Source of the DNA: Pseudomonas fluorescens
GTDB taxonomy: Bacteria > Pseudomonadota > Gammaproteobacteria > Pseudomonadales > Pseudomonadaceae
NCBI RefSeq assembly: GCF_018614655.1
Contig: NZ_JAGGOG010000014.1
Coordinates: 310,001 to 374,000, forward strand
Direction of reading: 5' to 3'
Length of the DNA: 64,000 bases
The translations under genes were made by a program, and so were the position numbers. A model generated the notes under the pieces. The model saw only the letters and a program-made list of their open reading frames with translations. It searched no databases and had not been told where the DNA came from. Position 1 is the first letter of the stretch. Each line of letters starts with the position of its first letter. Of this stretch, positions 44,776-53,328 are shown one piece after another.

Positions 44776-45768
44776 ATGGGGGGCTTTATCGACATGCAAC
44801 AATTGCACGATGAGTTGCTCACTCAGCTCATCACCACCCTTTCGCCCGCACAGATGCAGGAGTTGCAGGCGCACTTGGCGCCGCTGATCCAGACGGCAGC
44901 GCAGGCCGTGGCCGAGGACTTGATTGCCTATGCCTATCGCGACCCGGCATCTCGCGGGCGCGCCGAATTGATCCTGGAGTCCTACGCCTCGTTCAAGGCA
45001 GTGCTGTTCTACCGGCTGGCCCATTGGGTGTGGAGTTTCCCCGACCAGCCCAACGCTGTGTTTTGCGCCATTGCCCTGAAGCTGAGCAACCAGGGCAAGA
45101 TCCTGTCTGGTGCCGAGATTCATCCCGCCGCGCGGATTGGCCGGCGCTTCGTGCTTGATCACGGCTATGGCACCGTCATCGGCGAAACCTGTGAGATAGG
45201 CAACGACTGCTACATCCTCTGCGGCGTGACACTGGGTGCACGAGGCATCGCCAACAACCCCGACGGCAAACGTCATCCACAGCTGGGCAACAATGTCGAA
45301 ATCGGCGCAGGCGCCAGGGTGCTGGGCTATGTGCAGATCGGTGACAACGTATTCATCAGCCCAGCCTGTGTGATCACACAGGATGTGCCGGCAGGCACCA
45401 AAGTCAAAGTGGTCAACCAGATTCAATTGCAGAAAAACGACGAGTCCGATCACAGCAACTACCTTGGCGCCTTCGCCCTCAACGACCGCCTGCACGTAGT
45501 AGGTGAGGTCAACGCCAGCCACAAAGTGACGGTGCTGGACGCAGACTTCCATCCCTTGGCCGGCGTATTGCTGGAACCCACGGTGAAGGAGCGTCACCAC
45601 TTGCAGTTTCGCTTGCGTCACGTCGCCTCGACCAGCCACCCGCCGCGCTTGCCGATCAACCTGAAAGTCTGCGGTCCCGAGTTTGAAATCACCCTGCTGT
45701 CTCCCCCTGGCTTGAGCGCAATGGTTCGTCATTTGCTGCAAGTCAGCCCACTGATCGTCGGAGGTTGA
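44776..45768 (+). CDS. Serine O-acetyltransferase-like protein with C-terminal extension ending in Gly-Gly
   Basis: 330 residues from ATG 44776 (MGGFIDMQQL) with GGGGGTG as ribosome site. A helical N-terminal part (1-105) and left-handed hexapeptide repeats (~108-215) carry the SAT catalytic residues: D128-H129 in LDHGYGTVIGET and H167 in KRHPQLG. Residues ~228-330 are an extra domain not found in ordinary CysE, finishing SPLIVGG. The enzyme should make O-acetylserine for the adjacent cysteine-synthase-like enzyme. Whether the tail is a beta-grasp carrier, a regulatory domain or an interaction domain is unknown; the terminal Gly-Gly is conspicuous beside a Ubl/E1/JAMM fusion. Confidence 0.85.
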   Translation: MGGFIDMQQLHDELLTQLITTLSPAQMQELQAHLAPLIQTAAQAVAEDLIAYAYRDPASRGRAELILESYASFKAVLFYRLAHWVWSFPDQPNAVFCAIALKLSNQGKILSGAEIHPAARIGRRFVLDHGYGTVIGETCEIGNDCYILCGVTLGARGIANNPDGKRHPQLGNNVEIGAGARVLGYVQIGDNVFISPACVITQDVPAGTKVKVVNQIQLQKNDESDHSNYLGAFALNDRLHVVGEVNASHKVTVLDADFHPLAGVLLEPTVKERHHLQFRLRHVASTSHPPRLPINLKVCGPEFEITLLSPPGLSAMVRHLLQVSPLIVGG

Positions 45769-45770
45769 AC

Positions 45771-46499
45771 ATGTCCGTGCACACAATGGAAACCCTGGCG
45801 CTGTTTGACAGTGCGCCTTATCAGAACGCCTTCAGTGCCCGGGTGATCGCCGTCAGTGAGCAAGGGATCGCCCTGGAACACACCCTGTTCTACCCCACCG
45901 GCGGCGGTCAACCTGGGGACACCGGCCACTTCATCCTCGCCGACGGCACCCGAGTTGAAGTGATCGGGACAGTACGCGACCCGGTATTACGCTCGATCAT
46001 CTGGCACCAGGTAGAGCAACGCCCTGACCAGTTGTGCGCCGGCGTGCAGGTGGACGCTAACCTGGACTGGGAGCGGCGCTACCAACATATGAAGATGCAC
46101 ACCTGCCTGCACCTGTTGTGCTCGATCATCGATGCCCCGGTGACCGGTTGCAGCATCAACGCAGACAAAGGCCGCCTGGATTTCGACTTGCCGGAAATGA
46201 CCCTCGACAAGGACAGCATCACCCGCGACCTCAACGCACTGATCGAGCAGGCCCATGAGGTCAAGACGCTCTCGATGCCCGCGTCGGAGTATTCCACCTT
46301 GCTGCAGATCACCCGCACCCAGGCGGTGGCGCCGCCGGTGATCCAGGGCGCCGTGCGGGTGATTGAAATTGCCGGTATCGACATCCAGCCCTGTGGCGGC
46401 ACCCATGTGATCAACACCGAAGAAATAGGTCGGGTGTTTTGCGAGAAAATCGAGAAGAAGAGCAAGCACAACCGACGGGTGATTTTGCGGTTTGAGTGA
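45771..46499 (+). CDS. AlaX-type alanyl-tRNA editing protein
   Basis: 242-residue stand-alone editing domain related to the AlaRS C-terminal region. Metal ligands are H110 and H114 (HTCLH) and C208 and H212 (CGGTH). An N-terminal part (FYPTGGGQPGDTG) contains the Gly-rich motif of AlaX-M forms, which hydrolyse Ser- or Gly-tRNA(Ala). ATG 45771 follows GGAGG; the TTG at 45765 overlaps the ribosome site and is not used. As last gene of the MocR-linked operon it may deacylate tRNA mischarged with the operon's substrate or product (serine, O-acetylserine, cysteine or an analogue). It is convergent with prpD, 17 bases apart. Confidence 0.9.
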   Translation: MSVHTMETLALFDSAPYQNAFSARVIAVSEQGIALEHTLFYPTGGGQPGDTGHFILADGTRVEVIGTVRDPVLRSIIWHQVEQRPDQLCAGVQVDANLDWERRYQHMKMHTCLHLLCSIIDAPVTGCSINADKGRLDFDLPEMTLDKDSITRDLNALIEQAHEVKTLSMPASEYSTLLQITRTQAVAPPVIQGAVRVIEIAGIDIQPCGGTHVINTEEIGRVFCEKIEKKSKHNRRVILRFE

Positions 46500-46516
46500 T
46501 GCCTGGGCGGTGTCTG

Positions 46517-48001
46517 TCAGATCACAAACAGATCGACAAACCGATTCACCGGCGTCGTCTCAAGCTGAGCTTGTTCCTTGCACAAGGCAAAGATCTCGGC
46601 ACTGCGTCGGGCAGTAAAACGCGTCGCCAGGTTGGCCTTGAACTTGTCTTCCAGCAATGCAATACCCTCCGCCCGGCGGCGACGGTGGCCAATCGGATAT
46701 TCCACTGCCACCTGCTCGGTGCTGGAGCCATCCTTGAAGAACACTTGCACCGCGTTGGCAATGGAACGCTTGTCGGCTTCCAGGTATTCGCGGCTGTAGC
46801 GCGGCTCTTCGACGATGACCATTTTATCCCGCAGCTCATCGATGATCGGGTGGGCGGCATGGAACTCATCTTCGTACTGCTCAGCCACCAGGTTGCCAAA
46901 CGCCAGGGGCACGGCGGTCATGTACTGGATGCAGTGATCGCGGTCGGCGGCGTTGGCCAGTTGGCCCACCTTGGAAATGATACGAATCGCCGACTCGTGG
47001 GTGGTGATGACGATCTTGTCGATCTCATGCAAACGGTTCTTCACTTGTGGATGCAACGTCACCGCTGCTTCGCAGGCCGTTTGCGCATGGAACTCGGCCG
47101 GGAAGCTTATCTTGAACAGCACGTTTTCCATCACATAAGTGCCGTAGGGCTGTGACAGGCTGAAGGTGCGCTTGTCTTCGGACTTGAGCGCCAGGTCCTT
47201 GTTGGTGTGGCTGAACAACACGTCATAAAAGCCCCACTGCGGCGCGCTCAATACGCCGGGAATGCCCATCTCGCCACGCATGGCAATGTCCGCCAGGCGA
47301 ACGCCACGGCTGGACGCATCGCCCGCCGCCCACGACTTACGCGAACCGGCATTCGGCGCATGGCGATAAGTACGCAGGGCCTGGCCGTCGACAAACGCCT
47401 GAGACAGCGCCGACAGTAGTTGCTCACGATTGGCCCCCATCAGCTTGGCGGTGACGGCAGTGGAAGCGATTTTCACCAACAGTACATGGTCGAGACCGAC
47501 ACGATTGAAAGAGTTTTCCAGGGCGATCACTCCCTGGATTTCGTGGGCCATGATCATCGCGTCCAACACTGCACGGACGGTCAGCGGCGCATCGCCATTG
47601 GCCACGCGCTTTTGCGAGAGATGGTCGGCAACCGCAAGAATCCCACCGAGGTTATCGGAAGGATGGCCCCATTCGGCAGCGAGCCAAGTGTCGTTGTAGT
47701 CAAGCCAACGCACGATGCAACCGATGTCCCATGCGGCCTTGACCGGGTCCAGGCGAAATGAGGTACCGGGCACTCGAGCACCGAACGGCACCACCGTACC
47801 CTCGACAATCGGCCCCAGGTGCTTGGTGCACTCCGGGAAACGCAGGGCCAGCAGGCCGCAACCGAGGGTGTCCATCAGGCAGTTGCGGGCGGTGTCCAGG
47901 GCATCGCGGGATTCGATCTTGAAGTTCAAGACGTAGTCGGCGATGTCCTGCAGGACCTGGTCGTAGTCGGGGCGATTGTTTTGGTCGACGTTGGCGCTCA
48001 T
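46517..48001 (-). CDS. prpD: 2-methylcitrate dehydratase / PrpD
   Basis: 494 residues from ATG 48001 ([16 protein letters not shown]), family MmgE/PrpD. Segments such as [33 protein letters not shown] and GAFGSRKSW-like [16 protein letters not shown] are typical. In the AcnD/PrpF version of the cycle, PrpD may act on a stereoisomer or on aconitate/citrate rather than as the sole dehydratase. Last gene of prpB-prpC-acnD-prpF-prpD; 97 bases with a small hairpin separate it from prpF. Confidence 0.93.
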   Translation of the reverse strand: MSANVDQNNRPDYDQVLQDIADYVLNFKIESRDALDTARNCLMDTLGCGLLALRFPECTKHLGPIVEGTVVPFGARVPGTSFRLDPVKAAWDIGCIVRWLDYNDTWLAAEWGHPSDNLGGILAVADHLSQKRVANGDAPLTVRAVLDAMIMAHEIQGVIALENSFNRVGLDHVLLVKIASTAVTAKLMGANREQLLSALSQAFVDGQALRTYRHAPNAGSRKSWAAGDASSRGVRLADIAMRGEMGIPGVLSAPQWGFYDVLFSHTNKDLALKSEDKRTFSLSQPYGTYVMENVLFKISFPAEFHAQTACEAAVTLHPQVKNRLHEIDKIVITTHESAIRIISKVGQLANAADRDHCIQYMTAVPLAFGNLVAEQYEDEFHAAHPIIDELRDKMVIVEEPRYSREYLEADKRSIANAVQVFFKDGSSTEQVAVEYPIGHRRRRAEGIALLEDKFKANLATRFTARRSAEIFALCKEQAQLETTPVNRFVDLFVI

Positions 48002-48063
48002 GGCAATTCTCCAAAGAGTTAGGGGTTGGTCCATCCTCAGGGTCAGGGTTGATGTGTTTTTAA

Positions 48064-48085
48064 AGGCAGATCTTGGTGTCTGCCT
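48064..48085. other. Hairpin between prpF and prpD
   Basis: AGGCAGA / TCTGCCT, 7-bp perfect stem with 8-base loop, 13 bases after the prpF stop on the minus strand and followed there by a short TTTAAAAA. It may attenuate or process the transcript before prpD. Confidence 0.5.
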
Positions 48086-48098
48086 GATTGATCAATGC

Positions 48099-49289
48099 TT
48101 AAAACGCGTCGCCTGGAACACGCACAAAACCTTCCATCAACACCCGCGCACTGCGGCTCATGATGGCTTTCTTGACGACCCATTCATCGTCCACCTGGCT
48201 CGCCTCGGCACCCACCCGCAACGTCCCGGAAGGATGCCCAAACCGCACCGCATTGCGCTCCACACCACCGGCCGCCAGATTCACCAGCGTCCCGGAAATC
48301 GCAGCCGCCGTGCCAATCGCCACCGCCGCCGTGCCCATCATCGCGTGGTGCAGCTTGCCCATGGACAACGCCCGCACCAGCAGGTCGACATCTGCCGCCT
48401 TGATCGCCTTGCCGCTGGACGCTACGTAATCCGCAGGCCGAGCCACAAACGCGACCTTGGGTGTGTGCTGGCGCTGGGCCGCTTCGTCCAGGTGCTTGAT
48501 CAAGCCCATGCGCAACGCACCGTGAGCCCGGATGGTTTCGAACATCGCCAGGGCTTTCGGATCACTGTTGATCACGCCTTGCAACTCGGTACCGGTGTAA
48601 CCCAGGTCCTGGGCGTTGATGAAAATGGTAGGAATCCCGGCGTTGATCAGCGTCGCCTTGAAGGTCCCCACGCCGGGCACTTCCAGGTCGTCCACCAGGT
48701 TGCCGGTGGGGAACATCGAACCGCCGCCGCCCTCTTCCGCCGCCGCCGGGTCCATGAACTCCAACTGCACTTCGGCCGCAGGAAAAGTCACGCCGTCCAA
48801 TTCGAAATCGCCGGTTTCCTGCACAGCACCGTCGGTAATCGGCACGTGGGCGATGATGGTCTTGCCGATATTGGCCTGCCAGACCCGCACCACGGCCACG
48901 CCGTTTTGCGGAATACGCGCAGCTTCCACCAAGCCGTTGCTGATGGCGAAGGATCCCACCGCCGCCGACAGGTTGCCGCAGTTGCCGCTCCAATCCACGA
49001 ACGGTTTGTCGATGGAGACTTGGCCAAACAGGTAGTCGACGTCATGATCGGCGCGGGTACTTTTGGCCAGGATCACGGTCTTGCTGGTACTGGAAGTCGC
49101 ACCGCCCATGCCGTCGATTTGTTTGTCATAGGGATCGGGGCTGCCGATCACCCGCAGCAGCAACGCATCCCGCGCGGCGCCCGGAACCTGGGCCGATGCG
49201 GGCAAATCCTTGAGGCTGAAAAACACGCCTTTGCTGGTGCCGCCACGCATGTAGGTGGCGGGAATTCTGATCTGAGGTACGTGTGCCAT
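48099..49289 (-). CDS. prpF: AcnD-accessory isomerase PrpF
   Basis: 396 residues from ATG 49289 (MAHVPQIRIPATYMRGGTSKG), preceded by GAGGAAAACC. PrpF has the diaminopimelate-epimerase fold and is thought to isomerise the 2-methyl-trans-aconitate product of AcnD to the cis form. The family's RGGTSKGVFF start, MGGATSSTSKT and DWSGNCGNLSAAVG are visible. 42 bases separate it from acnD. Confidence 0.95.
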   Translation of the reverse strand: MAHVPQIRIPATYMRGGTSKGVFFSLKDLPASAQVPGAARDALLLRVIGSPDPYDKQIDGMGGATSSTSKTVILAKSTRADHDVDYLFGQVSIDKPFVDWSGNCGNLSAAVGSFAISNGLVEAARIPQNGVAVVRVWQANIGKTIIAHVPITDGAVQETGDFELDGVTFPAAEVQLEFMDPAAAEEGGGGSMFPTGNLVDDLEVPGVGTFKATLINAGIPTIFINAQDLGYTGTELQGVINSDPKALAMFETIRAHGALRMGLIKHLDEAAQRQHTPKVAFVARPADYVASSGKAIKAADVDLLVRALSMGKLHHAMMGTAAVAIGTAAAISGTLVNLAAGGVERNAVRFGHPSGTLRVGAEASQVDDEWVVKKAIMSRSARVLMEGFVRVPGDAF

Positions 49290-49331
49290 GGTTTTCCTCA
49301 TGGGCCGGGGCGCACGCCCCGGCCACGGTTG

Positions 49332-51926
49332 TCAGGCGGTCACTGCCGATTCCAGGAAGTCCTGGGCAAAACGTTGCAATACGCCGCCCGCCTCGTAGAT
49401 CGACACTTCTTCGGCGGTGTCCAGGCGGCAGGTCACCGGCACTTCGACACGTTCGCCATTCTTGCGGTTGATCACCAGGGTCAGCGCCGCACGCGGGGTG
49501 CGCTCGCCGATCACGTCGTAGGTTTCACTGCCGTCGATCTTCAGGGTCTTGCGGTCGGTACCCGGCAGGAACTCCAGTGGCAACACGCCCATGCCCACCA
49601 GGTTGGTGCGGTGAATGCGCTCGAAACCTTCGGCGGCAATCGCTTCCACACCCGCCAGCCGTACGCCTTTGGCCGCCCAGTCCCGGGACGAGCCCTGGCC
49701 GTAGTCGGCACCGGCAATGATGATCAGCGGCTGCTTGCGCTCCATGTAGGTTTCAATGGCTTCCCACATCCGCGTGACCTGGCCTTCCGGCTCAAGACGC
49801 GTCAGTGAACCCTGCTTGACCTTGCCGTCCTCGACCACCATTTCGTTGAACAGTTTCGGGTTGGCGAAGGTGGCGCGTTGTGCGGTCAGGTGGTCGCCAC
49901 GGTGCGTCGCATAGGAGTTGAAGTCGACTTCCGGCAAGCCCATTTTCGCCAGGTATTCGCCAGCAGCACTGTCCAGCATGATCGCGTTGGACGGCGACAA
50001 GTGGTCCGTGGTGATGTTGTCCGGCAGCACCGCCAGCGGGCGCATGCCCTTGAGCGGACGCGCACCGGCCAGGGCGCCTTCCCAGTACGGCGGACGGCGG
50101 ATGTAGGTGCTCTGCGGACGCCAATCGTACAGCGGCTCGACTTTCGGGCCGGTGTCTTCATGGATGGCGAACATCGGGATGTAGACCTGACGGAACTGCT
50201 CCGGCTTGACCGAGGCCTTGACCACTGCGTCGATTTCTTCGTCGCTCGGCCAGATGTCTTTAAGGCGGATTTCCTTGCCATTCGCATCCAGGCCCAGCAC
50301 GTCCTTCTCGATATCGAAACGGATGGTGCCGGCAATGGCGTAGGCAACCACCAACGGCGGAGACGCGAGGAACGCTTGCTTGGCATACGGGTGAATACGC
50401 CCGTCAAAGTTGCGGTTACCCGACAAGACGGCGGTGGCGTACAGGTCGCGGTCGATGATTTCTTGCTGGATCACCGGGTCGAGCGCGCCGGACATGCCGT
50501 TACACGTAGTGCAGGCAAACGCCACGACACCAAAGCCCAATTGTTCCAGCTCGGTGGTCAACCCGGCTTCGTCCAGGTACATGGCGACGGTTTTCGAACC
50601 CGGTGCCAGGGACGACTTGACCCAAGGTTTGCGGGTCAAACCCAGCTTATTGGCGTTGCGCGCCAGCAGGCCTGCGGCAATCACGTTGCGCGGGTTGCTG
50701 GTGTTGGTGCAACTGGTGATGGCGGCAATGATAACGGCGCCGTCTGGCATCTGCCCCGGCACGTCGTCCCACTGGCCAGAGATGCCTTTGGCAGCCAGAT
50801 CACTGGTGGCGACGCGGGCGTGAGGGTTGCTCGGGCCGGCCATGTTGCGCACTACAGAAGACAAATCGAAGGTCAGGCCACGCTCGTATTGCGCGCCCTT
50901 GAGGTCATCGGCCCACAGGCCGGTGTGACGGGCGTACTGCTCCACCAACGCCACTTGCTCGTCTTCACGGCCAGTGAGTTTCAGGTAGGCGATGGTCTGC
51001 TGGTCGATGTAGAACATCGCCGCCGTAGCGCCGTATTCCGGGGCCATGTTGGAGATGGTCGCACGGTCACCGAGGGTCAGATTGGAGGCGCCCTCACCGA
51101 AGAACTCCAGCCACGCGCCGACGACTTTTTGCTGGCGCAGAAACTCGGTCAACGCCAGCACCATGTCGGTGGCGGTGATGCCCGGCTGCAACTTGCCCGT
51201 AAGCTCGACGCCGACACTTTCCGGCAGGCGCATCCACGAGGCGCGGCCAAGCATCACGCTCTCGGCTTCCAGGCCGCCGACGCCAATGGCGATCACGCCC
51301 AAGGCGTCAACGTGCGGGGTGTGACTGTCGGTGCCGACGCAGGTATCAGGGAACGCCACTCCGTCACGTACCTGGATCACCGGAGACATTTTCTCCAGGT
51401 TGATCTGGTGCATGATGCCGTTGCCCGGCGGAATCACGTCGACGTTCTTGAAGGCCTTTTTGGTCCACTCGATAAAGTGGAAACGGTCTTCGTTGCGGCG
51501 GTCTTCGATGGCGCGGTTTTTCTCGAACGCACCGGGATCAAAACCACCGGCTTCGACGGCCAGGGAGTGGTCGACTATCAGTTGGGTCGGCACCACCGGG
51601 TTGACCTGGGCCGGGTCACCGCCTTGCAGGGCGATGGCATCGCGCAGGCCGGCGAGGTCCACCAGGGCGGTCTGGCCGAGGATGTCGTGGCACACAACAC
51701 GCGCCGGGAACCACGGGAAGTCGAGGTCGCGCTTGCGTTCGATCAGTTGGCTCAGGGACGCATTGAGGGTCGCCGGGTCGCAGCGACGCACCAGGTTTTC
51801 TGCCAGCACACGGGAGGTGTACGGCAAGGTAGCGTAGGCGCCGGGAGTGATTGCATCGACAGCCGCACGGGCATCGTAGTAATCCAGTCGGCTGCCGGGC
51901 AGTGGTTTGCGGTGTTCAGTGTTCAT
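49332..51926 (-). CDS. acnD: 2-methylcitrate dehydratase (2-methyl-trans-aconitate forming), Fe-S, AcnD
   Basis: 864-residue aconitase-family enzyme. [4Fe-4S] ligands: Cys in AAITSCTNTSNP and the pair in FACTTCNGMSG. Other aconitase signatures are CVGTDSHTPHVDALG and YGQGSSRDWAAKG. The opening LPGSRLDYYDARAAVD differs from housekeeping AcnA and matches AcnD. It requires PrpF, encoded next. It lies between prpC and prpF. Confidence 0.96.
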   Translation of the reverse strand: MNTEHRKPLPGSRLDYYDARAAVDAITPGAYATLPYTSRVLAENLVRRCDPATLNASLSQLIERKRDLDFPWFPARVVCHDILGQTALVDLAGLRDAIALQGGDPAQVNPVVPTQLIVDHSLAVEAGGFDPGAFEKNRAIEDRRNEDRFHFIEWTKKAFKNVDVIPPGNGIMHQINLEKMSPVIQVRDGVAFPDTCVGTDSHTPHVDALGVIAIGVGGLEAESVMLGRASWMRLPESVGVELTGKLQPGITATDMVLALTEFLRQQKVVGAWLEFFGEGASNLTLGDRATISNMAPEYGATAAMFYIDQQTIAYLKLTGREDEQVALVEQYARHTGLWADDLKGAQYERGLTFDLSSVVRNMAGPSNPHARVATSDLAAKGISGQWDDVPGQMPDGAVIIAAITSCTNTSNPRNVIAAGLLARNANKLGLTRKPWVKSSLAPGSKTVAMYLDEAGLTTELEQLGFGVVAFACTTCNGMSGALDPVIQQEIIDRDLYATAVLSGNRNFDGRIHPYAKQAFLASPPLVVAYAIAGTIRFDIEKDVLGLDANGKEIRLKDIWPSDEEIDAVVKASVKPEQFRQVYIPMFAIHEDTGPKVEPLYDWRPQSTYIRRPPYWEGALAGARPLKGMRPLAVLPDNITTDHLSPSNAIMLDSAAGEYLAKMGLPEVDFNSYATHRGDHLTAQRATFANPKLFNEMVVEDGKVKQGSLTRLEPEGQVTRMWEAIETYMERKQPLIIIAGADYGQGSSRDWAAKGVRLAGVEAIAAEGFERIHRTNLVGMGVLPLEFLPGTDRKTLKIDGSETYDVIGERTPRAALTLVINRKNGERVEVPVTCRLDTAEEVSIYEAGGVLQRFAQDFLESAVTA

Positions 51927-51995
51927 CGTCAGGACTCGGTCACGGTAGTTACAAAAGGAGGAACCGATGCTGATCCAAGGTGAAATACGGTCTAA

Positions 51996-52015
51996 ATGTG
52001 GGAGCGGGCTTGTTG
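51996..52015 (+). repeat. Single REP half-element between acnD and prpC
   Basis: ATGTGGGAGCGGGCTTGTTG keeps the first 17 bases of the REP arm seen at 4639 and 59759, then diverges; no inverted partner is visible. It lies in the 116-base gap upstream of acnD on the minus strand. Confidence 0.75.
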
Positions 52016-52042
52016 CACCCTGGGATCGTCGGTTTACTCCAC

Positions 52043-53170
52043 TCAGCGACGTTCGATTGGCACGAACTTGCGCTGTTCAACGCCGACATACTCGGCGCTC
52101 GGACGGATGATGCGGTTGTTGGCACGCTGTTCGAACACATGTGCCGCCCAACCGGTCAGGCGCGAGCAGACGAAAATCGGCGTGAACAGCTTGGTCGGGA
52201 TGCCCATGAAGTGGTACGCCGAGGCATGGTAGAAGTCGGCGTTGGGGAACAACTTCTTCTGCTCCCACATGGTCTTGTCGATGGCTTCGGAGACCGGGAA
52301 CAGCACCTTGTCGCCCACTTCGTCCGCCAGTTTTTTCGACCAGCCCTTGATCACTTCATTACGCGGGTCACTGTCCTTATAGATCGCGTGGCCGAAGCCC
52401 ATGATCTTGTCCTTGCGCTCGAGCATGCCGAGGGTGCCCTTCACCGCCTCTTCAGGAGAGGAAAAATGCTCGATCATCTCCATCGCTGCTTCGTTGGCAC
52501 CGCCATGCAAGGGGCCACGCAGGGAACCGATGGCCGCAGTGACGCAGGAGTACAGGTCCGACAGGGTCGAAGCACACACCCGCGCGGTGAAGGTCGAAGC
52601 GTTGAATTCGTGCTCGGCGTATAGGATCAACGAGACGTTCATCACCTTGACGTGCAGCTCGCTCGGCTTCTTGTTGTGCAACAAGTGCAGGAAGTGGCCG
52701 CCGATGGATGCTTCATCGGTCACGCAGTTGATGCGTTTACCGTCGTGGCTGAAGCGATACCAGTAGCACATGATCGCCGGGAACGCGGCCAGCAGGCGGT
52801 CGGTGACGTCGTGCTGGGCGCTGAAATCCTTCTCCGGTTCGATATTGCCCAGGAACGAGCAACCGGTGCGCATTACGTCCATCGGGTGGGCGTCGGCGGG
52901 GATGCGCTCAAGCACTTCTTTCAGCGCTTGAGGCAGGTCGCGCAGTTTGCTCAGCTTGGCGGTGTAGGCCGCCAGTTCGGATTTGGTCGGCAATTCGCCG
53001 TAGAGCAGCAGGTAGGCAACCTCTTCAAACTGCGCATCGGCAGCCAGTTCGCGCACGTCATAGCCGCGGTAGGTCAGGCCGGCACCGGCCTGGCCCACGG
53101 TGGACAGTGCGGTCTGCCCGGCAACCTGGCCACGCAGGCCAGCCCCACTCAGTACTTTTGCTTCGGCCAT
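52043..53170 (-). CDS. prpC: 2-methylcitrate synthase
   Basis: 375 residues from ATG 53170 (MAEAKVLSGAGLRGQVAG), with GGAGAAG upstream. Citrate-synthase-family enzyme condensing propionyl-CoA with oxaloacetate. Active-site regions: ASIGGHFLHLLH, GPLHGGANEAAMEMI, GFGHAIYKDSDPRN and the Asp in PNADFYHASAYH. A REP doublet separates it from prpB. Confidence 0.96.
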   Translation of the reverse strand: MAEAKVLSGAGLRGQVAGQTALSTVGQAGAGLTYRGYDVRELAADAQFEEVAYLLLYGELPTKSELAAYTAKLSKLRDLPQALKEVLERIPADAHPMDVMRTGCSFLGNIEPEKDFSAQHDVTDRLLAAFPAIMCYWYRFSHDGKRINCVTDEASIGGHFLHLLHNKKPSELHVKVMNVSLILYAEHEFNASTFTARVCASTLSDLYSCVTAAIGSLRGPLHGGANEAAMEMIEHFSSPEEAVKGTLGMLERKDKIMGFGHAIYKDSDPRNEVIKGWSKKLADEVGDKVLFPVSEAIDKTMWEQKKLFPNADFYHASAYHFMGIPTKLFTPIFVCSRLTGWAAHVFEQRANNRIIRPSAEYVGVEQRKFVPIERR

Positions 53171-53230
53171 TGTCTTCTCCAATCTTGTAGTTATCAGGGG
53201 CGCGTATCGCTAAGTTTTCACGCTGCCCCT

Positions 53231-53328
53231 GTAGGAGCGAGCTTGCTCGCGAAAAACTTCAGGACACCACGCTCATTCAGGCTAAGCGCGTTATCGTTAA
53301 CGACCTTCGCGAGCAAGCTCGCTCCTAC
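53231..53328. repeat. REP doublet (REPIN) between prpC and prpB, overlapping the prpB 3' end
   Basis: GTAGGAGCGAGCTTGCTCGCGAA (53231-53253) faces its inverted copy TTCGCGAGCAAGCTCGCTCCTAC (53306-53328). The second arm is inside the prpB reading frame and encodes its last residues and shortly after them the stop. Confidence 0.93.

Noticed and set aside
44776..45768. Assigning the symbol cysE
   Set aside because: The ~100-residue C-terminal extension and the operon context differ from housekeeping CysE, so a function label without symbol is safer.
47976..51983. Two very long plus-strand open frames (610 and 701 codons) opposite prpD, prpF and acnD
   Set aside because: Both run antisense through three recognised enzymes, cross gene boundaries and have arginine/histidine-rich compositions typical of shadow frames.
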